Shown here: piece by piece, positions 1 through 11,100 of the stretch
Layout of the letters: every line of letters begins with the position of its first letter
Position numbering within the stretch: the first letter of the stretch is position 1
Assembly (NCBI GenBank): GCA_030849075.1
Contig: JASAOO010003244.1
Coordinates: 1-31,783, forward strand
Length of the DNA stretch: 31,783 nucleotides
Direction: 5' to 3'
Source: Zelonia costaricensis
Taxonomy: Eukaryota; Euglenozoa; Kinetoplastea; Trypanosomatida; Trypanosomatidae
Position numbers and translations under genes: made by a program
Notes under the pieces: model-generated
Seen by the model: the letters and a program-made list of their open reading frames with translations, nothing else
Databases searched by the model: none
Told to the model about the DNA's origin: nothing

Positions 1-252
1 CCACCTTTTCCTCCTTTCGCCTTGTGCGTGTTTCTTGGACCGCGTCTCTCCCCCCCCCCTTCACCCCTTCTTCGTTTCTGCGTCGAATCCCCGATGTACG
101 GACCCTGCGTCTGGCAGGCCACCCTCTCCCCTCTCCCCTCCGTCCTTTCCCACCTCCCCTCCCCTCCCCCTGCGTGACGGTTCTTACGTCGCGCACCACG
201 GCAGCGCAAGACCGTGCGCCCACGCACTGCGATAGTGTTGTTTGCTTGTTGG
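1..252 (+). other. Upstream spacer, no gene seen
   Basis: Pyrimidine-rich spacer before the first acceptor site. Short open frames here are low-complexity proline, serine and arginine translations of C/T-rich DNA and do not look coding. It is probably the 3' untranslated region and intergenic part of a gene lying outside the window. Confidence 0.5.
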
Positions 253-277
253 CCTCTCTTCTTTTTTTTTTTTGCAG
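253..277 (+). promoter_or_regulatory. Candidate spliced-leader acceptor for the DYRK gene
   Basis: Twenty-one consecutive pyrimidines (253-273), ending in a run of T, are followed at once by GCAG, with the AG at 276-277. This is the classic trypanosomatid trans-splice acceptor layout. It would leave a 307-nt 5' untranslated region with no ATG before the chosen start at 585, which supports that start. Confidence 0.7.
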
Positions 278-584
278 ACGCTTGTCGTGCTGCCGTGCTG
301 CCGTATTGGCCCGATCCCTCGTACTGTCTCTGCTCTCTCTCGTCCTCCCAGCCATACCCCCGAGTGCGTCAGAGTGCGTGTGTCATCCAGCTGCCGTGTT
401 CCGTCGTTGGGGGCGGGGGGGTTAGGACAGCCGCTTGTATCGCAAAGGTCCGGTGTGCGACTTTATCCCCTTTTTACTGGCGCCGTTCTCCGTGTGGGAC
501 ACTCTTCTTGGGCCAGCCTGGCGATCTCACGAACAGCAGTGGGAAGCGTCCTTGCAGCAGCAGGGGAACACATATCCGTTCACC

Positions 585-3500
585 ATGCCATCCCCTGCCC
601 GACATCACAGGAACTCGTCGCGGCCCGCGAGCCCAGCAGCGGCTGCAGTAGCGAACCCCAACATCCACTCCACGATGCATGACACCCGTGATGACGTCAC
701 GCTCTTCGACGTGATGACCACCGACCACGAGGACGAATGGACAACCGCCCTCGCCGCCTCCCGCACACTCGCGCCAATCGCCGAGAACGCCTTGACCGTA
801 TCGGGCAGCGTGACGAGTTTGCCACCGCACTTGAGTGACGTCGACGTGCCACTGCTACTGTCGCAGCCGCAGCCGCTGCCGCCGCGCCAGCTCTCGCCGG
901 TGATCAGCTCGAGGAGCGTCAGCGCGGGCACCGTCGGCAGTCTCGCATCACCACGGGCACAGCGAGCGTCACTCCGGCCTCTGCCCTCCGCCACGCTTTC
1001 CGCGGCCTCGCTGTCTCCCACGCTGCCCAGTCAGCCGCCGCCCAGCCACGCCCTCCCCTCGCTTGCTCGCCGCATGTGGAACCAGTTCCCCCCACGCGAG
1101 CTCGGCAGCGCCGGTGCAGGCGACGCAGAGGAGCCGGCGCACGAGCCCCCGCTTGGCAGCAGCAGCAGCGGTGCCCCGGCGGTGTACGTCGTCAACGCCC
1201 AGCTCGCCCAGCACCTCGGTCTGCCCATGCGGTGCGGGGACAGTGCACCCTGCCTCGCGCTGCCGCCATCCACCCCGCTCACCGCCCTCTCCGCCTCGCT
1301 GCCGCGCCGCATGCCGCAGCCCGTTGACCACGACCGGCGTGAGTGGGGGGGACACAGGCGAAATGATGCCTGGGTGAAGTCGCCAACAGCAGACCCGTCG
1401 CTGCCGGCAGCCCGCCACGGCCTCATGAGCGCCGGCGGCGTCGCCTCGCTCCTACCCTTCGGCCCCAGCGCGTCCTCCCCGCCGCCATCTGCGTCGCCGC
1501 GCACCGTGTCCCCCGTCACCCCGAGCCGCCGCAGCCTCAGCCGCAGCGCCAGCAAAGCAGCTAGGCGCAACTCAAGCAGCAACCCACCCCTCACCGCCAG
1601 CCCAACCACTTGCACCGCCCCGGCCGCGCCCACCCGCGTGCCAGAGCTGCCGTCTCCACTCACAATGGCGTCCTTTCCGGCTCCCGCGACCGCAAACTGG
1701 CCGCGGCGGAACACCTTCTCCCCGTCCAAGCCGCCGTCGCCGCAGAAGGAGGCCGACGCACGCCGCGTGGACCGCAGCCCATCCTTGCACGTGCTCGCCG
1801 AGGCCCAGCTCTTCGCGGACTCGCTCGACAGCTCGCCCAACCGACTCGAGAAGCTGTTGCCCGCGCGCGACGAGGAGAGCTCGTGGCCAGGCGATGAGAG
1901 CGCGCTGCTGCGCACGCCGTCGCTGCCACGGCACAGCTGCGTGCGCCGGCACAGCAACACCGCCACGCCAGAGGCGGAGCGATCACGCGACGCCGCCGCT
2001 GCCGTTGCCGCGGCTGTGCCCTCCACCACGCTGGAGCCGCGCGCGGTGCTGCACCGTCTCGAACGCCCGTATCAGACGCCCGACCTGCACAGCCAACAAC
2101 CACGTCCGCTCGAGCGCGGTGGCGGTGTGCGCGGGGCCAGCAGCCCTGCCTTAAAGTCCCCTGCGCGCCACGCACGGAGCCGCACCAGCAGCAGCCACGC
2201 CGCCGACCGTGTGGGCTCGTCAGCGGCGCCGACGCCGCCGCCCGCCCCCGCGGGGGTGCCGCCGCGCGAGGGGCACCGGCCGCGCAGCAGCAGCGACGAA
2301 AGTGGGCAGAGCCTCGGCGCTCTCCACCACACCGTCGTCCCGCACGGGCAGCTCGCGCCGCCGCTTCCGGCCGCCCTGACGGCCCGTGCACGGCCGGTCA
2401 TGAAATGCAGCGTGGCAGACCTCGTCGTGCCCCGGTCCACGCCGTCACCAATCGACCTCGCCTCTGGCGCCGCCTCGACGCCGCTGGAGCTTCGCGCAAG
2501 CGCCGAGCTGGTGACCGCCGCCCGCCGCGCGCCGCTGCCGACGGACGCGCAAGCACCGCCCCAGCACCACCATCATCACCATCACCAGCCGCAGCAGAGC
2601 GACAGCTCGTCGACACCGCTGGGCGACCATCTTGGGCACGCCCACAGCATCGCCAGCACGCAGGAGCGCACCTCTGTCAATGGCCATCTCAGCACGCGTG
2701 GCCGGCGTCATGGCTCGGTGCCGAACGCGTCCACGTACACAAACAGCAGCCGGAGTGCGAGTCGCCGGAGCAGCTACAGTCCCCTGCCGCTCAACTGCAT
2801 CAACTCCGTGGCCGAGGCCCCCACCGTAGTCCCCAATGCCGCTACACTTCCGCCGCAGCCGCCGTGGACGCCGGCGGAGGCGCTGTACTGGATGCGGGAC
2901 CGCCTGACACTGCAGGAGCAGGTGGAGATGAAGACGTACGACGTGATCTACTACTGCGGCCCGCCACTGCAGCCGCGCACTGCGTGTGGCGTGACGGAGC
3001 GCGCCACGCCGCCGCCGTCGATCCACAGCCGGCAAACCACTACAGGCGACATGACCTCCACCGCATCCACCTCGGACAGCCTGCTCCCGCCGCGGCCGCA
3101 CCAGCGCGCCAGCGATGCGACGGTCACGGTGTGGCCCGCGTACGCGCCGCCGTCGTACTTCCCCATCACCCTGGGCATGCAGATCGCCTTTCGCTACGAG
3201 GTGGTGGAGGTGCTCGGCTTCGGCACCTTCAGCGTCGTCGTCCGCGCCGTTGACCACGCCGCGGCCCCGCAGTCGCCGGAGCGGCACTGCGCGCTGAAGT
3301 TCATACGGCACGAGGAGCCGTACCAGAACGCCGCCCAGGCGGAGTGGAACGTGTGTGAGCAGCTGAAGGAGTGCTGCAGTGCCGTGTGGCGCCTCAGTGT
3401 CGACAGCCCGGACGACGAGACGAGCAGCGACTTCCGCCCCGACTCGCTCAACGGGTGGAGTAGCCAGCGATCCGCGGCCAGCACACCGACGCCGACTTTG

Positions 3501-6500
3501 CCCTTGACCTCGCCGTGGCTCTCGACGCTCGATCAGACAACGCTGCGGCTCGCCTCCGTGCTCACGCCGCGTGGCCGCTTTGAGTACCGCGGCTACCACG
3601 TCATCATCTTCCCCCTCCTCGGCTTTAGTGTCCGGGACGTGATGGAGCTGCGGCGGGAGTCGCGCGAGGCTAAGACGCTCGACCAGCTCGGAAGCACCTC
3701 CCTCGTCACGACACCGATGGGGACCTCGCTCGGTGGCACCAGCGGCGGCGGCAGCGGCAGCGAGCGTGCGACGGTGGCAGCGGCGATGGCAGCGGCGGCA
3801 ACGCTGCCGCAGGAAGTGACCACGAGTATCCTCGCCCAGCTTGCACGGGCCCTGCACTTCATGCACAACTGCGCCCACATCCTCCACGGTGATGTCAAGC
3901 CGGAGAACGTTGTTTTTGTAGACCGTTCCGTCGGGGCCGGCACGAACGGCGGCGGCGGTGGTGGCGGGCCGGTGGCGGGAGAGTGGACGGCGATGTCGAT
4001 GACAGGAGCGGCCGGTGCGCCCACCCTACAAGCGCAGCACCCCGCCTCGGCATCGCGGTCGCACCCGATCCACAACCGCCCGCCCTCGCTCTCCCCGTCG
4101 CACCCGCTCGGCTCCGTGACGCTGACCCCAGTGGCGTCGATGGCGACGAACAGCATGACGGGACTCGGCGAGTCGGCCGGGCTCGTCACGCCGCTGTCGA
4201 TGCAGACCTTCCGCCGCCCCAGCTTCGGCGTGCCCGCGCCCTCCTTGGCCACCACGGCCGCCCCCGCCTCTGCCGCCCCCTCCACAAACGCGCCGCGGCG
4301 GCTCCAGTCGCTCGACCTCCCGCACGACCGCCGCACGAGTATCGACGCGGCGGAGCGGGCCAGTGCCAGCAGCAGCAACTCTGCGTGCTCCTCCTCCCTC
4401 CCATGGATTGCCACGCCGCACCCGCCGCCACGAGACGCCGACGCACCGGCCCCCGGGGCAGGCGGCACCAACGGCGTCCACGAGGGTGCAAGTAGTGGGG
4501 GTGAGCGAGGCGCACCGGTTGCACCGCTGCTGTCGGCAGACCGCAGCCCGCAGCGTCACGCACCGCACCACTTCGCCTCGCCGGGCGCTGACGCCGTTGT
4601 GGGGGAGCGGTGGCACTCGTCTGCGGCAGAGTTGCACGACCACAGCAGTAGCGCCGGCGGCTGCCTGCCCTCTGCCGCGGCAGCGGTGTCGTTGACGGTG
4701 CGGTCCTCTGGCATGACGGGCAGCCGCACGAGCGTCTTTACGCCGTCACCGGCCTCCACCGCGACGGACGCCGCCGCGTTCGATGTGGGCCTGCCGCGCC
4801 GCGTCAGCAACGCGGCAAGCAGTAGCGGCCACTGCGCCAGCTCCGTGAGTCGCGGTGGGGACGCGGGCGAGGACGGCACCGGCTCGTTTCACACCGCCTC
4901 CGCCGCCGCAGCAGCAGCAGCAGCCTCCCCGTCCTCGCCGCGCGTGCGGCTCTCCTACTCGCTACCACAAGCCATGTCGGCCGCGTGCTCGTCGGGCTCC
5001 GGCTTTGTGCCAACGACCTCGCGGGTCGCGCTCATCGACCTCGGCCACGCCCACCCCATCCCCCCCGGCACCAAAGGCACCAACTTCCCCCTGCAGTCAC
5101 CGTCGTACCGGTGCCCTGAGATGGCGCTGCGGCTGCCCTACACGACCGCGATCGACATGTGGTCCGTCGGCTGCGTTCTCTACGAGCTGCACACGGGTCG
5201 CGTCCTCTTCTCCGAGGCGTGCGACGACACGACGATGTTGCGGGCTGCGGTGCGGGTGCTGGGCATGCCCGACGCGGCCTTTCTCGCCACGGTGAAGCTG
5301 TGTTGGCGGGGGTACAAGCACCACAAGGCCAGCCTCATCACGACCACGTTGACCACGCTCCCGGGCGACGACGGCAGCGCCCCAGGCACCACGTCGCCGC
5401 ACCCGCGGCCGCAGCCTGGGGCGAAGGACCCACAAACCGGCGCCGGCTCGGACTTCGACGAGGATGCCGCGACGGTCGAGCAGTGCTGGCGCGACTTCAT
5501 CAGCGTGCTCAACACCGCGGCTGGCCGGCAGCGGGAGAGCGAGAGGCGTCTCAAGCGCAGCCGGCGCACCAACTCGTCGCCGCTGACCCAGGACGCCCTC
5601 ACCAGCGGTGGTAGCAGCAGCGGCAAGTCGACCTCATCAGCGGCCGCGACGCCAATTACGACGTGGGAAACGCCAGAGCAGTTGGCGCTGCTGCAGCTTC
5701 TCTTCCCCACCGGCGACGTCGACGAGGCGGAGCAGTTCTTCTCAATCGCCGGCGAGGACGCAGTCAGCGTTGCGGCTGTGCCCCGGTACGCCTGGGCGGA
5801 CTTTATGCTCGGCTGCCTCTACTGGGACGCCGGGGAGCGGCTGACGGCGGCAGAGGCGCGCGTGCACCCCTACCTGGCCGCCCTCTTCACGCCGGAGTGT
5901 GCGACGCCCGCCACCGGGTCCTCGCTGGTGGAGCGCACCGACGACAACAACGTGCTTGCCGCGTCCCTCTCCTCACCGCTGCTGGACAACAGCCACTCCA
6001 CGGCGGAGTCGCCAGTGCGCCCCACGCGCTGCACCGGCCTCTACTACCTCCGCCGCCACCCGCTGACCGCGCGTCTGGCGCAGCCACCCGCGAAGAGCGC
6101 GAGTAGCACGACCTCAGTGAACACCAGCTCGAACGAAAACGCCTTTGCCGGCGACGTGGCGCCGCTGGTGACGCCGTCTGCCTCGCTGCTGCTCGGCGCG
6201 TCGTCGATCGTCGCGTTTGAGCTCCCGTCGAGCAACACCACCGCCCCCTCCGCCCGGGTCTGGGAGGAGCATCAGCTCCAGCTCGCTCAGGAGCAGCACG
6301 CGTTGCACATTCACCAACACCAGCTCGAGCACCTTCAGCACCACCTGCGGCAACCCGGCGCTCCGCACCTGTCGCTGTGCTCCGTCTCCACGCCGGACTT
6401 CCACTCGGTGTTGCAGACGCCGGCAGACCGGGTCAGCCTGTCCCCAGCGGACCACGGCTCGCGTCGGGGCAACCCGTTCGAGTCCCTCGACGGCTTCTCG

Positions 6501-6653
6501 GCGCGGCGCACGAACGCCTCGGAGAGTGAGCAGGGCACGGACAGCGTGGTCGCCACGTCGACGGTCTCCTCCTTCCGCGGCAACCTCGGCAGCACGCAGG
6601 CACCGCGCAGTGACGTGACCACGTCGGAGGTCATGGTGCTGCCGCTCAACTAG
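585..6653 (+). CDS. DYRK-family protein kinase with giant insertions
   Basis: Predicted 2,022-residue serine/threonine kinase of the CMGC group, DYRK family. The start at 585 is the first ATG after the acceptor and sits in a good context (CACCATG); the frame is open further upstream but without an ATG. About 770 disordered Ser/Pro/Ala-rich residues, with a His run near 661-667, precede a segment at 774-795 (LTLQEQVEMKTYDVIYY) that resembles the NAPA/DH region of class II DYRKs. The kinase domain spans roughly 865-1766: glycine loop GFGTFS, ATP lysine K905, catalytic loop HGDVKPEN with D1103, DLG instead of DFG at D1485, a CMGC-type SYRCPE, IDMWSVGC with D1524, VLGMP, and a final HPYL near 1761. 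Low-complexity insertions swell the domain to three times normal size, the largest being about 370 residues between the catalytic loop and DLG. The tyrosines of the DYRK YxY activation motif are absent (N1500-F1501-P1502). The C-terminal tail has a Gln/His-rich stretch near 1896-1923. Family is confident; substrates are unknown. Confidence 0.85.
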   Translation: MPSPARHHRNSSRPASPAAAAVANPNIHSTMHDTRDDVTLFDVMTTDHEDEWTTALAASRTLAPIAENALTVSGSVTSLPPHLSDVDVPLLLSQPQPLPPRQLSPVISSRSVSAGTVGSLASPRAQRASLRPLPSATLSAASLSPTLPSQPPPSHALPSLARRMWNQFPPRELGSAGAGDAEEPAHEPPLGSSSSGAPAVYVVNAQLAQHLGLPMRCGDSAPCLALPPSTPLTALSASLPRRMPQPVDHDRREWGGHRRNDAWVKSPTADPSLPAARHGLMSAGGVASLLPFGPSASSPPPSASPRTVSPVTPSRRSLSRSASKAARRNSSSNPPLTASPTTCTAPAAPTRVPELPSPLTMASFPAPATANWPRRNTFSPSKPPSPQKEADARRVDRSPSLHVLAEAQLFADSLDSSPNRLEKLLPARDEESSWPGDESALLRTPSLPRHSCVRRHSNTATPEAERSRDAAAAVAAAVPSTTLEPRAVLHRLERPYQTPDLHSQQPRPLERGGGVRGASSPALKSPARHARSRTSSSHAADRVGSSAAPTPPPAPAGVPPREGHRPRSSSDESGQSLGALHHTVVPHGQLAPPLPAALTARARPVMKCSVADLVVPRSTPSPIDLASGAASTPLELRASAELVTAARRAPLPTDAQAPPQHHHHHHHQPQQSDSSSTPLGDHLGHAHSIASTQERTSVNGHLSTRGRRHGSVPNASTYTNSSRSASRRSSYSPLPLNCINSVAEAPTVVPNAATLPPQPPWTPAEALYWMRDRLTLQEQVEMKTYDVIYYCGPPLQPRTACGVTERATPPPSIHSRQTTTGDMTSTASTSDSLLPPRPHQRASDATVTVWPAYAPPSYFPITLGMQIAFRYEVVEVLGFGTFSVVVRAVDHAAAPQSPERHCALKFIRHEEPYQNAAQAEWNVCEQLKECCSAVWRLSVDSPDDETSSDFRPDSLNGWSSQRSAASTPTPTLPLTSPWLSTLDQTTLRLASVLTPRGRFEYRGYHVIIFPLLGFSVRDVMELRRESREAKTLDQLGSTSLVTTPMGTSLGGTSGGGSGSERATVAAAMAAAATLPQEVTTSILAQLARALHFMHNCAHILHGDVKPENVVFVDRSVGAGTNGGGGGGGPVAGEWTAMSMTGAAGAPTLQAQHPASASRSHPIHNRPPSLSPSHPLGSVTLTPVASMATNSMTGLGESAGLVTPLSMQTFRRPSFGVPAPSLATTAAPASAAPSTNAPRRLQSLDLPHDRRTSIDAAERASASSSNSACSSSLPWIATPHPPPRDADAPAPGAGGTNGVHEGASSGGERGAPVAPLLSADRSPQRHAPHHFASPGADAVVGERWHSSAAELHDHSSSAGGCLPSAAAAVSLTVRSSGMTGSRTSVFTPSPASTATDAAAFDVGLPRRVSNAASSSGHCASSVSRGGDAGEDGTGSFHTASAAAAAAAASPSSPRVRLSYSLPQAMSAACSSGSGFVPTTSRVALIDLGHAHPIPPGTKGTNFPLQSPSYRCPEMALRLPYTTAIDMWSVGCVLYELHTGRVLFSEACDDTTMLRAAVRVLGMPDAAFLATVKLCWRGYKHHKASLITTTLTTLPGDDGSAPGTTSPHPRPQPGAKDPQTGAGSDFDEDAATVEQCWRDFISVLNTAAGRQRESERRLKRSRRTNSSPLTQDALTSGGSSSGKSTSSAAATPITTWETPEQLALLQLLFPTGDVDEAEQFFSIAGEDAVSVAAVPRYAWADFMLGCLYWDAGERLTAAEARVHPYLAALFTPECATPATGSSLVERTDDNNVLAASLSSPLLDNSHSTAESPVRPTRCTGLYYLRRHPLTARLAQPPAKSASSTTSVNTSSNENAFAGDVAPLVTPSASLLLGASSIVAFELPSSNTTAPSARVWEEHQLQLAQEQHALHIHQHQLEHLQHHLRQPGAPHLSLCSVSTPDFHSVLQTPADRVSLSPADHGSRRGNPFESLDGFSARRTNASESEQGTDSVVATSTVSSFRGNLGSTQAPRSDVTTSEVMVLPLN

Positions 6654-6685
6654 AGCCGGTGTGCACGGTGTGCCAACTCTCTGAA

Positions 6686-6705
6686 TGTGTGTGTGTGTGT
6701 GTGTG
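6686..6705 (+). repeat. TG dinucleotide repeat, 10 units
   Basis: Ten uninterrupted TG units lie just after the DYRK stop codon, in the presumed 3' untranslated region. Such microsatellites are common in Leishmania spacers and vary in length between strains. Confidence 0.9.
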
Positions 6706-7090
6706 CCTGTGTGTTGGTGCGCTCTGTGACCTCGAAGTCGATCTCCCCCCCCCCCTCACGCGTGTATGTTCTTTCACCTCGCTTTATTCTGCTGGTTGAC
6801 ATGTAAAGCAGATTCCTCATGTATGTTCGTTTATTTGTTGGTTTGTTTTTTTTGTGAGTTACGCTGCTGTTGCTGCTACGGAGAGGCAATAGCCGTGTGT
6901 ACGCCTCCGACCTGTTCTCTCCCCCCCCCCCGTCTTCCCTCGTCCCCACGTTCTCGCCTCACCTCCGCGCGCCGAAGGCCGGAGCGAAGGGTCGTCGGGT
7001 TGGGGGGGGGGGGAGGAGTGCCCGTGATGGATCGCTGATGGCGATCTGTGACGAGGACGAATTTGTAGTTGTGCAGCTCCGCGGAGAGGT

Positions 7091-7126
7091 GTGTGGGTGT
7101 GGGTGTGGGTGTGGGTGTGGGTGTGG
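7091..7126 (+). repeat. GTGTGG hexanucleotide array, 6 perfect units
   Basis: Six perfect tandem copies of GTGTGG. Read across unit borders it gives five GGG runs separated by TGT loops (GGG at 7095, 7101, 7107, 7113 and 7119), which meets the standard G-quadruplex pattern on the + strand. It lies in the presumed 3' untranslated or intergenic part of the DYRK transcript, so an RNA quadruplex is possible. Confidence 0.9.
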
Positions 7127-8021
7127 TGCGCCACGACAGGGCCGAGAAGTCTGTTTTGCTGAGGTCCACTGCTGTGGACGCACCCACCGAGCCCCGCCCC
7201 CCCCCTCCCCCGCCCTCGACCCGTGGATTTTCTCCCTCTCTGTCTGTATCGCCCTGCAGCGGCATTCACTATGTAAAAAAAAAAAGAGGCCGCGTTGTTT
7301 GTCATCACTTCACCATACCACTGTCTATCTGTCTGTCTGTGTGTGTGTGTGTGTTTGCTTGTTTGGTTATCTGTTTACTTCCAGCCTCTTGCTACGTTCA
7401 TCTTCCTCTTGCGGCATCCCCCCCCCTCCCCCGCCTTTTCCTCTCTCTGCGTGTGTGTGAGTGTGTGTGTGAGTGTGTGTTTGTGTATGTCTGGGTGGGT
7501 GGGGTCTGAGGGTGTCTCCCTCCGCCTCCCTTCCCTTTTCCCAGCCTCACGTCTTTGGTTGAGGGTTTGGGGAGGTGGAAGACACGAGTCCGTGTCGCGC
7601 CGCAGACGTCTTGATGCAGCACACAACAACAAAAGCAACACACACGCGTCTCCGACACGTCCGCGTGCAACTCAAGGAGGCTCGCATGGCTCACAACGGC
7701 ATCTCCCACTTCCCCCATCCGCCACTCACGCCCTCACCCACTCGTGTCACTTGACGCGGACACCGTGACAAGAAGCGGAGTGAGGGCGCCGCAGAGGTCG
7801 TCTGCGGAAGAGGAGGACGACTCGGCGGACTCAACTCATCAGCCGCGGTAGGACCGATTCGGGTGGGGAGCCCCCAGCCCGCCCCCCCCCCTCTCGTGCC
7901 TCTGCCGGCCGCCCCTCTCTGTGCCACACCAGCGCACTTCGCGCCGTGGGTGCCTGCTGCCACCACCTCTCCCACCGTGCTCCACGTCCTGTTCACCACC
8001 ACCATCACACACAGGCACACA

Positions 8022-8064
8022 CTTTCCTCGCGCCTCCTGTCATTCTCGTCCTGCTTTCTCCAAG
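8022..8064 (+). promoter_or_regulatory. Candidate spliced-leader acceptor for the MLH3-like gene
   Basis: An interrupted pyrimidine tract ends in CAAG with the AG at 8063-8064. It would give a 90-nt 5' untranslated region with no ATG before 8155. The tract is weaker than those of neighbouring genes. Confidence 0.4.
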
Positions 8065-8154
8065 ACGGGAGACACCACGCGTATCTCAACCCTCAGACCC
8101 CCCACCCGCACACACAGACACACGGTGCGCACAACGCAGAGAAGAGAAGAGTGG

Positions 8155-11100
8155 ATGCAGCAGGGTGACCGCATCCACCACATTGCCACCGGCGATGCGG
8201 CAGTGCTGCGGGCCAGCCACGTGTTTCCCACCGTCGCCGACGCTCTCGCCCAGGTCTTGCACGTTGGTCTGCCGGCGCTCGAGTACGACATCGCACTCCA
8301 CCTTTCCACAGGTGCGCGGTGCGGCGCAAGTGATGTGGCGGTGACGCTGTCGCTGCCCAGCCTGGCGTGGGACATCACACGCGCCACGACCTTGTGCACT
8401 CCGTGTGATGTAGCGGCAAGTCCCCGGCGCCATGATGCGTGCCACGATCGCGTGCCGCTGGACCTGTTGGAGCAGCTAGCCGCTGTCTGTGAGGAGCTCC
8501 GTGTGGAGGCGCACCTCTGCGTGAACGCTGCCACGGCGAAAGACGGCGGAAGCAGCAGCAGAAGCGTGGAGTACGGCCAGTGCCACCGCGAAGGGCTCGG
8601 CGAGAGCGTCAGTGCGCGCCAGGACACGATCACACTGCTTCCAGTGCTTCACTGGCGCCGTGGCGTGGCACTTGCCCCAGGTGCTGCTACTGTCCGCTAC
8701 CCCGAGCCAGCACAGTGCCGCGGTACGCACGCGCGGCTCGTCACGCAGTGCCGGGTGCGCGGGCTCTTCTTCAACATGGCCGTGCGCCGGGCACCATTTG
8801 CTTGTCTCCTTGAGTGCACACGAAGTGTCACGTGTGGCGGCAGCTCAGAGAAGCCGCGGCGCAGTGACCCGGCGCCGTTGGCCGAGGCTCACAACAACGG
8901 CGCCGTCCTACCCTTCCGAAGAGCGCCCGTCGGCAACACAGCATCGGCAGCACGCGCCCGCCGCGAGCAGCAGCAGCACATTCTGACTGCTTGCTTCCAG
9001 GCTGCTGTGTGCACCGTGCTAGCTCCGCTGTACCTCGGCGACGCGGGCACAGAGGACCGAGGCCGAACTCAGCCGTCTTGTGTGGCAGAGGACCCTCTGG
9101 CACGTCAGCCGGCCGCACGCTTCACGCTCACCTTCACGCACGACGAGCTCGATGGCAGTCTGTGGGTGGAAGGGTGCAGCACAGCTCACGCCCTGCGTCA
9201 GCGCCGTAGCGCCTCTGCTCCCCGCACCGATGCGCACCCTTTGAGGTCGTTAAGCGGAGGCGACGAGGCGGCACCCCCGGCAGCGACGCTGCGTGCGGAT
9301 GGCTACGGCGTCTTCACCGGGACAATTTGCGTGGCGCAGGTGGCGGCGGCGGCGGCAGGAGCAACGGGGCAGCGGTGGCTCCGCACGGCGGGGGGGCGCA
9401 CGGCTCAACTGCTTTGCGACGCCTTCGGCATTCGGTTGCCGCCGACGTGCCTGCCACGGGCTGGAGGCTTCTGCCGTACACACAACGCCGGCACAGCACC
9501 CCCGTCGCATGTGGCAGCCGGCGGCCTACTGGAGGTCGTGGTGCGTCGAGGCACGTTTGCCGTGCTCTTCTGGGTGCCGCCGGGCTCCTCGCAACTGCAC
9601 CCCGCCACAGCCGCAGCAGTCGGTGCCGCCCCTGCAAGGAGTGCCGCGGCCCTCATCGACTGCACCTCTGCTGATGCGTCTGTCATGATCCTGGTGCGCC
9701 GGTTGCTGCCGACGATGCCCTCGCCTGTGGCGGCGGGTGAGGCGAGCCGTTCCTCTCTCAGAGCCGCCGCAACGTGCTCTAGGGAGTTCCGCGTACTGGA
9801 GCCGACCCACTGGGCCTACGACGTAGTGGCCTCTCTCACGCAGCGGCAACAGCCAGTGCGGCGACGCGGCCACGGCCCCTCCCGCGTCGTTGCGCCAGTG
9901 TTCGTCTTCGCTGACGCCGCGTGTGTGCCGGAGCATCTCTACCAGGCCCGCCACCGGTCCCGCGGCGACAGTACGAGCGCCTACCACCGCTTCGCTGGCC
10001 TCTTCGCCTCGGCGCTCGAGCGCGCGAACGGGCGGAGCAGCGACGGTGCAGGTGAACAGGGAGCGGCCGCTGGTTGCGCGGGCCGCGGGGAGGTCATGCG
10101 AGACGACAGCGGCTCCACCAGTGTGGTTGCCACGCAGCCCGGTGCCTCCTTTCTGAGTGCCGCCGCCACCTGCTGCGCGGGTGCGCCCCTGCAGCTGCAA
10201 ACGGCACAAGTGGAAGCGCCCCTGCGCTACCTCTCGCAGCGCCTGCTGGAGGCAGCGGGTGGCTCGGGTGCGCTGCCGCATCGCCCTCCGTGCGCAGCAG
10301 CCGGACCTACTGCAAGCGTGGCGCTGCACCACGTGCGCCTCCGGCCCGCCTCGATCCTCCTTGCCGGCAGGGGGGGCTGGAACGCAGCGGCGGCGACGGC
10401 GCCATCCGGGCCCCGTCGGACGCCCGTGTCCCTCGACCCCCATCTGCACCGCGTCCTCGTTGAGGAAGAGGCGGTTCTCGCAAGCAACCCATCCACGCGG
10501 ACACAGAGCGGGGGGCGGGGGGCGGCAGCCGCGCCGTCTCGCGACGCGTCCACCGCGGCGGCGGGTTTAGCGCAGATGCGACGTCTGCTGGACACCGGCC
10601 GTGGCAGCGTGCTGCGGCAGCTCCCTCGTGCCTTCGCGCTGCCGGCGGCGTGGCGTCCGCCAGCGGCACCACGCGCCAGTGCAGCACTCGTCTCCGATGA
10701 AGGGGGACGGCCACCAGCACCAGCGCCGGCTGCGCCCCACTCTCTCCCCCCCATCGGCGCGGCCCTCACCAGCCGTGTGTCGGTGACTCAGTGGGCACGC
10801 AAGTTCGTCGTGCTGGCCAGCCCGCGCGAGGGTGCGGCGGCAGCAGCAGCACCGACGTCCTCGCCTTGCACCCCGCACGCGCGTCAGTGGTGGGTGGCCG
10901 ACCAGCACGCCGTGCACGAGCGAGTACGACTGGAGTTCTTTCTGTGCTTTGCGGACACCTACGTGTGCCACCCGGAGATGCCACCAGTGTGGCGCAGTGG
11001 CGGCGCTGCCCGCGCAGAGGCGGTGGCGGGGGCTGGCAGAGCGGCAGTCCTCAGCTGCGAGGCCCGCGAAGCGCTTCAGCGGCGGCACCGCATCGCGCGG

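Larger units (their letters stand above)
6654..8021 (+). other. Intergenic region between the DYRK and MLH3-like genes
   Basis: About 1.4 kb of low-complexity DNA: T-rich and C-rich runs, a TG microsatellite, a GTGTGG array, an A run near 7275, TCTG/TG repeats around 7325-7351, and TG-rich stretches near 7450-7490. Open frames here are repetitive and lack recognisable domains. It should contain the 3' untranslated region of the DYRK mRNA and its polyadenylation region. No gene is seen. Confidence 0.6.

Noticed and set aside
585..6653. Many long frames on both strands overlapping the DYRK gene
   Set aside because: They are shadow frames created by biased codons; only the + frame carries ordered kinase motifs.
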